Shown piece by piece: positions 4,807-8,230 of a stretch of DNA of 8,230 nucleotides (position 1 is the stretch's first letter; the number at the start of each line of letters is the position of its first letter). Under the pieces are notes generated by a model, which saw only the letters and a program-made list of their open reading frames with translations, had not been told where the DNA came from and ran no database searches. Origin of the DNA: Proteobacteria bacterium UBA664 (GTDB lineage: Bacteria; Pseudomonadota; Gammaproteobacteria; UBA7966); NCBI GenBank assembly GCA_002299125.1, contig DBNU01000054.1, forward strand, positions 1-8,230. Reading direction: 5' to 3'. The translations under genes and the position numbers were made by a program.

Positions 4807-5640
4807 CTAATTCAGCAGCAGGGATGCGAGTCGCGAGCGCGCCGTCCGCACCCGTGGGTCATCCGCGCCCAGCACGATGAAGACATCCAGCAGGGCCTTG
4901 CGGGCGGCGTCGTCACGATAGGCGCGGTGCTCGGTCACCTGAGAGAGCAAGGCCTCCATGCAGCCCTCGCTGTCCCCGGCGACGAAGGCCGCGAGGGCCC
5001 GACGGTAGTGTGCGCCCGCGGCGTCATCCGCAGCGGAGTCGATGATCGAAGCGGCCTCCTGATGCAGACGCAGACGACTCTGCGCCACTTCGCAACGCTC
5101 ATCGAGATCGGCCAGCGGTACCTGCTCGAGGAGTGCTGCCGCCGCCGCGAGGTTGCCGGCGCGGATCTGGCAATCGGCCAGTGGGGCGAGGAGCCGCGTC
5201 TGTCTGGGGTCGGCGGCCAATGCCGCTGCCAGCAGCGCGATGGCACCGCTGAGGTCGCCGCTGGCCAGCAGTGCGTCCGCCTCCACGCGCGGGTCAGGTC
5301 GTGCCGGCGCCAGATGCGGCGCGAGGAAGCGGCGCACCTCGCCCTCGGGCAGGGCACCCATGAAGTGGTCCACGGGGGCACCGTCCCGGAACAGCAGGAC
5401 CGTGGGCAGGCTCCTGATGCCGTAGCGCGTGGCTAGGGCCGGCTCCCGGTCCACGTCCACCTTGGCGAGCAGCACTTGTCCGGCCAGTTGGTCCACCAGC
5501 CGGCTAAGAATGGGGGTCAGGGTGCGGCAGGGGCCGCACCAGGCGGCCCAGAAGTCGACCAGCACCAGACGCTCACGCGAGGCCTCGATCACCTGCTCGT
5601 TGAAACCGAAGCCGTCGACATCGCGCACGTGTTCGCTCAT
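4807..5640 (-). CDS. cnoX: CnoX/YbbN-type chaperedoxin (thioredoxin domain plus TPR-like helices)
   Basis: The 277-residue product has a thioredoxin domain (about 1-112) with active site FWAAWCGPC (Cys35, Cys38) and the cis-proline in SLPT (Pro79). A helical region of about 113-277 follows, with tetratricopeptide-like repeats (VEADALLASGDLSGAIALLA, then AGNLAAAAALLEQVPLAD). This architecture and length match CnoX (YbbN), a cytoplasmic holdase that protects proteins under oxidative or chlorine stress and hands clients to GroEL/DnaK. E. coli CnoX has lost the first active-site cysteine, so the intact CxxC here suggests a redox-active form like that described in Caulobacter; that is inference. 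An ATG 174 bases further upstream is in frame, but the start chosen is ATG 5640, because GAGGAG at 5651-5656 lies ten bases before it and the extra residues look unconserved. It is transcribed away from dapF and followed by the porin gene. Confidence 0.88.
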   Translation of the reverse strand: MSEHVRDVDGFGFNEQVIEASRERLVLVDFWAAWCGPCRTLTPILSRLVDQLAGQVLLAKVDVDREPALATRYGIRSLPTVLLFRDGAPVDHFMGALPEGEVRRFLAPHLAPARPDPRVEADALLASGDLSGAIALLAAALAADPRQTRLLAPLADCQIRAGNLAAAAALLEQVPLADLDERCEVAQSRLRLHQEAASIIDSAADDAAGAHYRRALAAFVAGDSEGCMEALLSQVTEHRAYRDDAARKALLDVFIVLGADDPRVRTARSRLASLLLN

Positions 5641-5861
5641 TGGCGGCATTCTCCTCAGGCGCTGGAGTGGGGGCAGGGCCCGGGGGATCGGGCACGACTT
5701 GCGCGGTTCACCCTCGGGGAACGGATTTGTACCTGAGGCGGAGCGGTCCCGATAGCCGAGCGCGCCGAGTGTGCCGCCATTCGGTTGGCTGCCCCACGCC
5801 GACGGCCTCCACACGGCCCGAGTTCCCTGCCGACGCGGCCAGTTGCGGTAACCTTGGCGGG
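5641..5861. other. Divergent intergenic region between cnoX and dapF
   Basis: Promoters for both transcripts should lie in these 221 bases, but I see no confident -35/-10 pair in either direction. There is no clear Shine-Dalgarno before the dapF GTG. The palindrome GGTAACC at 5847-5853 is the only striking short sequence and may be chance. Confidence 0.4.
5651..5656 (-). promoter_or_regulatory. Ribosome binding site that fixes the cnoX start
   Basis: GAGGAG on the minus strand lies ten bases before ATG 5640-5638. An in-frame ATG at 5649-5647 would be only one base from it, and the ATG at 5814 is far upstream, so 5640 is preferred. Confidence 0.7.
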
Positions 5862-6713
5862 GTGCGCACCCCCTTCACCAAGATGCAGGCCCTGGGCAAC
5901 GATTTCGTCCTGCTCGATCGTCTGGGCGCGGACGCACCACCGCTGCCCGCTGCCGCGGCGCTGGCGCGACTCGCAGATCGCCATCGCGGCGTCGGCTGTG
6001 ACCAGGTCCTCGTGCTCTCCCCGCCTGCCTCCTCCGCGGCCGAGGTCGGCTATCGCATCTTCAACGCGGACGGGAGTGAAGTCGGTCAGTGCGGCAATGG
6101 GGTGCGCTGCGTCGCCCGTTACCTCTGGGAGCGGGTCGGCATGGCGGCTGATGGCCTTCGGATCGCCGCGCCCGGGGGCGTGACCCGCGTCTTTCGTGCC
6201 GGCCCGGGGCAGGTGCGCGTGGACATGGGTGTGCCCCGGCTGGAACCGCGCGACGTGCCCTTCCGCGCTGAGTCTGCACAGGCCGGTCCAGCCGGCCAGC
6301 GCCGCCTGCGCCTCGCGGATGGTAGCGTGGTGTCGCTCGGTGTCTGCTCGATGGGCAATCCGCACGCGGTGCTGGAATGCAGCGCCATCGAGGATGCGCC
6401 CATTGCCCGTCTCGGGCCGCTCATCGAGACCGATCCGGCCTTCCCCGAGCGGGTGAACGTGGGTTTCGTGCAGCAGCTCGCCCGCGATCGCCTGCGGCTC
6501 CGTGTCTGGGAGCGTGGGGTCGGCGAGACGCTCGCCTGCGGCACCGGGGCCTGTGCGGCCGTGGCCGTCCTGCGCGCCCGGGGCGCGGTTGAACCCGTCG
6601 TTGCGGTCGGCCTGCCGGGCGGTGAGCTGCTGATCGAGTGGGAGGGGGCGCGGGCGCCACTGTGGATGAGTGGTCCTGCGGAGTTCGTATTCGATGGCAC
6701 CATCGACCTGTGA
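5862..6713 (+). CDS. dapF: Diaminopimelate epimerase
   Basis: DapF interconverts LL- and meso-diaminopimelate without a cofactor, in the cytoplasm, supplying lysine and peptidoglycan synthesis. The 283-residue product shows both catalytic cysteines in their family motifs: Cys77 in NADGSEVGQCGNGVRC and Cys226 in GETLACGTGACAAVAVL. The N-terminal KMQALGNDFVLLD (8-20) and CSMGNPHAV (162-170) are also typical. Length is close to the E. coli enzyme (about 274). The frame is open further upstream, but homology begins at VRTPFTKMQALGNDF, so the GTG at 5862 is the likely start; no good Shine-Dalgarno precedes it, and weak or leaderless initiation is possible. It heads the dapF - DUF484 - xerC run, with 110 bases before the next gene. 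Confidence 0.95.
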   Translation: MRTPFTKMQALGNDFVLLDRLGADAPPLPAAAALARLADRHRGVGCDQVLVLSPPASSAAEVGYRIFNADGSEVGQCGNGVRCVARYLWERVGMAADGLRIAAPGGVTRVFRAGPGQVRVDMGVPRLEPRDVPFRAESAQAGPAGQRRLRLADGSVVSLGVCSMGNPHAVLECSAIEDAPIARLGPLIETDPAFPERVNVGFVQQLARDRLRLRVWERGVGETLACGTGACAAVAVLRARGAVEPVVAVGLPGGELLIEWEGARAPLWMSGPAEFVFDGTIDL

Positions 6714-6774
6714 GCGGAGCGCGCCAGACACCCTCGGCAAGTGCCCACCGCACCCCGATTCACAACGCGTGAGA

Positions 6775-6791
6775 CGCAGCCGACGGCTGCG
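6775..6791. other. Short perfect hairpin between dapF and the DUF484 gene
   Basis: CGCAGCC-GAC-GGCTGCG forms a seven-base-pair GC-rich stem with a three-base loop. No T-run follows, so it is not a classical intrinsic terminator. It may slow decay or modulate read-through within the operon, or have no role. Confidence 0.5.
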
Positions 6792-6823
6792 CTGGATGGC
6801 TTGATTGCAGGATGGATTGAACC

Positions 6824-7528
6824 GTGAAAAACCCGAACGAGGGGCTTGAAGGCCCCGATCTCCAGGCCCTGCAGGTGGCCGACTTCCTGCGTGCGCACCC
6901 CGGCTTCCTGCTCGAACACCCGGATCTGCTGGCGCAACTGGAACTGGCGGTGGCGCCCAGCGGTGCGGCCTCGCTCACTGGCCGTCAGGTGGCGGCCCTG
7001 CGCGAGCAGAACCACGAGTTGCGCACCCGGCTGCGCGAACTCATCGCCGTGGCGCGAGCGAACGACATGCTCACCGCCGCCATGCACGCACTGGCCCTCG
7101 GTGTGCTGAGGCTCGCCGACCCCGGCGCCTTGTTGGCCACCTGTAGACGTGGCTTCGCCGGGCCCTCGGGGCTCGAGCCCCCGGTGGCGCTGCTCGCCTT
7201 CGGTGCGGGCCCCGGGCCGGGCGCCGACTGGTGGTTCGCTGCGGGAGACCCTCGCGCGGTCGAACTCGCCGGTCCGCTGCAGGCCGAGCGTCCGCACTGT
7301 GGCCGCTTCAAACAGGCCCAGCTCTCGGCGCTGTTCGGTGCGGCCGCAGAAGGCGTGGGCTCGGCGGTGGTGGCACCCATGGCAGGGACCGGATTTCGCG
7401 GTGTACTTGCGGTCGGTCACGCCGATTCGCGGCACTACCATCCCGAGATGGGTGTGGATCTCATCGCGCATGTGGCTGCTTGCGTCGCCCTGCGCATCGA
7501 TGCGTGGCTCGACCCGCGGGGCGCATGA
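6824..7528 (+). CDS. DUF484 family protein
   Basis: The 234-residue product matches the DUF484 family (E. coli YigA), found between dapF and xerC in many gammaproteobacteria. Visible hallmarks are the N-terminal helix VADFLRAHPGFLLEHPDLL (18-36), a coiled-coil-like segment (about 54-80, LREQNHELRTRLRELIAVAR) and a C-terminal GAF-like domain with GSAVVAPMAGTGFRGVLAVG (179-198) and HYHPEMGVDLI (204-214). The molecular role is not established; the GAF-like fold suggests small-molecule or protein sensing. There is no signal peptide. The start is GTG 6824, with AGGA at 6809-6812 eleven bases upstream. Its stop codon overlaps the xerC start (ATGA at 7525-7528), implying translational coupling. Confidence 0.88.
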   Translation: MKNPNEGLEGPDLQALQVADFLRAHPGFLLEHPDLLAQLELAVAPSGAASLTGRQVAALREQNHELRTRLRELIAVARANDMLTAAMHALALGVLRLADPGALLATCRRGFAGPSGLEPPVALLAFGAGPGPGADWWFAAGDPRAVELAGPLQAERPHCGRFKQAQLSALFGAAAEGVGSAVVAPMAGTGFRGVLAVGHADSRHYHPEMGVDLIAHVAACVALRIDAWLDPRGA

Positions 7529-8230
7529 GCGACGATCGCCCGGCAGCGGCGAATGCACTCGTTCCGGTCATCGAGCGTTGGCTCGCCGAGGCCGGGCGGC
7601 TCGCCGCCGCGAGCCGGCGCGCCTATGGCGTGGAGCTGCACACCTTCGCTGCCTGGCTCCATGCCCGCGGCGTGGCGCACTGGGCGGCGGTCGGGACCGC
7701 AGCGGTGCGCGAATTCATCGCCGCCCGGCATGCCGAGGGCATTACGCCGCGCACGCTGGCCCGTGCGCTCGCGGCGCTGAGGGGGTTCTTCCATGACCTT
7801 CGCCGCGAGGGCCTGATACGCGCCAATCCCGCAGCGGATGTGCGTCCACCCAGGATGCGACCGCCCTTGCCGCAAGTGCTCGACATCGAGCAGGTCACGC
7901 GGCTCGTGACCCTCGCCCCGGCAGCCGAGGACCCGCGCGCCCTGCGCGATCACGCCGTGCTCGAGCTGTTGTATTCCTCGGGGTTGCGCGTGGCCGAGCT
8001 CGCCGGTCTGAACACGGTTGATGTGCTCCTCACGGAGGGGCTCGTGCGCGTGCTGGGCAAGGGTTCACGCGAACGGCAGGTGCCGGTGGGCGGGCCCGCC
8101 CGGCAGGCGCTGATGGCGTGGCTGGGCGTCCGTTCCCAATGGTTGCGGGGCGAGCAGCCGGCACTCTTTCTCGGGGCACGTGGCGGGCGCATCGATCCGC
8201 GTGAGGTACGTGGCCTCGTCGCCCGGGCGG
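7525..8230 (+). CDS. xerC: Tyrosine recombinase XerC, 3' end cut by window
   Basis: XerC with XerD acts at the dif site to resolve chromosome dimers before cell division. The visible 235 residues cover the SAM-like N-terminal DNA-binding domain (about 12-105, including TPRTLARALAALRGFFHDL) and the first part of the catalytic domain: LRDHAVLELLYSSGLRVAEL carries the first catalytic arginine (Arg155), and VRVLGKGSRERQVPVG carries the beta-hairpin lysine (Lys179). The HxxR motif and nucleophilic tyrosine would lie past position 8230. XerC is preferred over XerD because of the dapF - DUF484 context and the LLYSSGLRVAEL motif. It starts at ATG 7525, overlapping the DUF484 stop by four bases. No frameshift is visible. 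Confidence 0.93.
   Translation, partial: MSDDRPAAANALVPVIERWLAEAGRLAAASRRAYGVELHTFAAWLHARGVAHWAAVGTAAVREFIAARHAEGITPRTLARALAALRGFFHDLRREGLIRANPAADVRPPRMRPPLPQVLDIEQVTRLVTLAPAAEDPRALRDHAVLELLYSSGLRVAELAGLNTVDVLLTEGLVRVLGKGSRERQVPVGGPARQALMAWLGVRSQWLRGEQPALFLGARGGRIDPREVRGLVARA

Noticed and set aside
5641..5814. Longer cnoX form starting at 5814
   Set aside because: The extra 58 residues are upstream of a good Shine-Dalgarno at 5651-5656 and do not look like part of a thioredoxin domain; the start at 5640 is better.
5640..5861. Longer dapF form reading from the cnoX start region
   Set aside because: The frame is open, but family homology begins at the GTG at 5862 and the extension is low-complexity antisense of the intergenic region.
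6775..6791. Rho-independent terminator after dapF
   Set aside because: The stem is perfect but no T-run follows, and the genes downstream are normally cotranscribed.
6119..7558. 479-codon minus-strand open frame opposite dapF and DUF484
   Set aside because: Both plus-strand genes are well supported by family motifs; the antisense frame has low-complexity Arg/Ser/Pro-rich sequence.

Overview
The window looks like a stretch of a high-GC proteobacterial chromosome. The tightly spaced dapF - DUF484 - xerC run on the right is the usual gammaproteobacterial (and some betaproteobacterial) order, and codon use there is strongly GC-biased. I cannot name a genus from sequence alone.

Left part (1-3589) is accessory and mosaic. 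It holds: the first 17 codons of a small ribbon-helix-helix-like protein leaving the left edge on the minus strand; a gene-poor stretch with a degenerate palindromic repeat; a hypothetical coiled-coil protein with a C-terminal Cys cluster (490-1089); broken pieces of RHS/YD-repeat protein genes (1246-1644, about 1713-1835, 2705-2752); an intact TauE/SafE-family permease gene (1842-2675); and the C-terminal third of a UvrD-like superfamily 1 helicase that has lost its start (2840-3589). A short repeat whose ends read GGGGTCAG and CTGACCCC occurs at least four times here (252-316, 1221-1249, 1606-1703, 2752-2815). Each clear copy lies at or next to the broken end of a gene fragment. The permease gene is bracketed by a 23-bp near-identical direct repeat of RHS origin.

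Right part (3570-8230) is ordinary housekeeping DNA. On the minus strand, a CnoX/YbbN-type thioredoxin-TPR chaperedoxin gene (4807-5640) is followed after 28 bases by a BBP2-type outer-membrane beta-barrel gene (3570-4778), probably as one transcript. Divergently, dapF (diaminopimelate epimerase, GTG start at 5862) leads to a DUF484 gene and then xerC (tyrosine recombinase, ATGA overlap, cut by the window end). DapF supplies meso-diaminopimelate for lysine and peptidoglycan; XerC with XerD resolves chromosome dimers at dif; the role of DUF484 is unsettled.

I found no tRNA, rRNA, CRISPR array or complete insertion sequence. I also see no convincing new enzymatic or defence system. The most interesting structure is the palindromic repeat family and its association with gene breakage.
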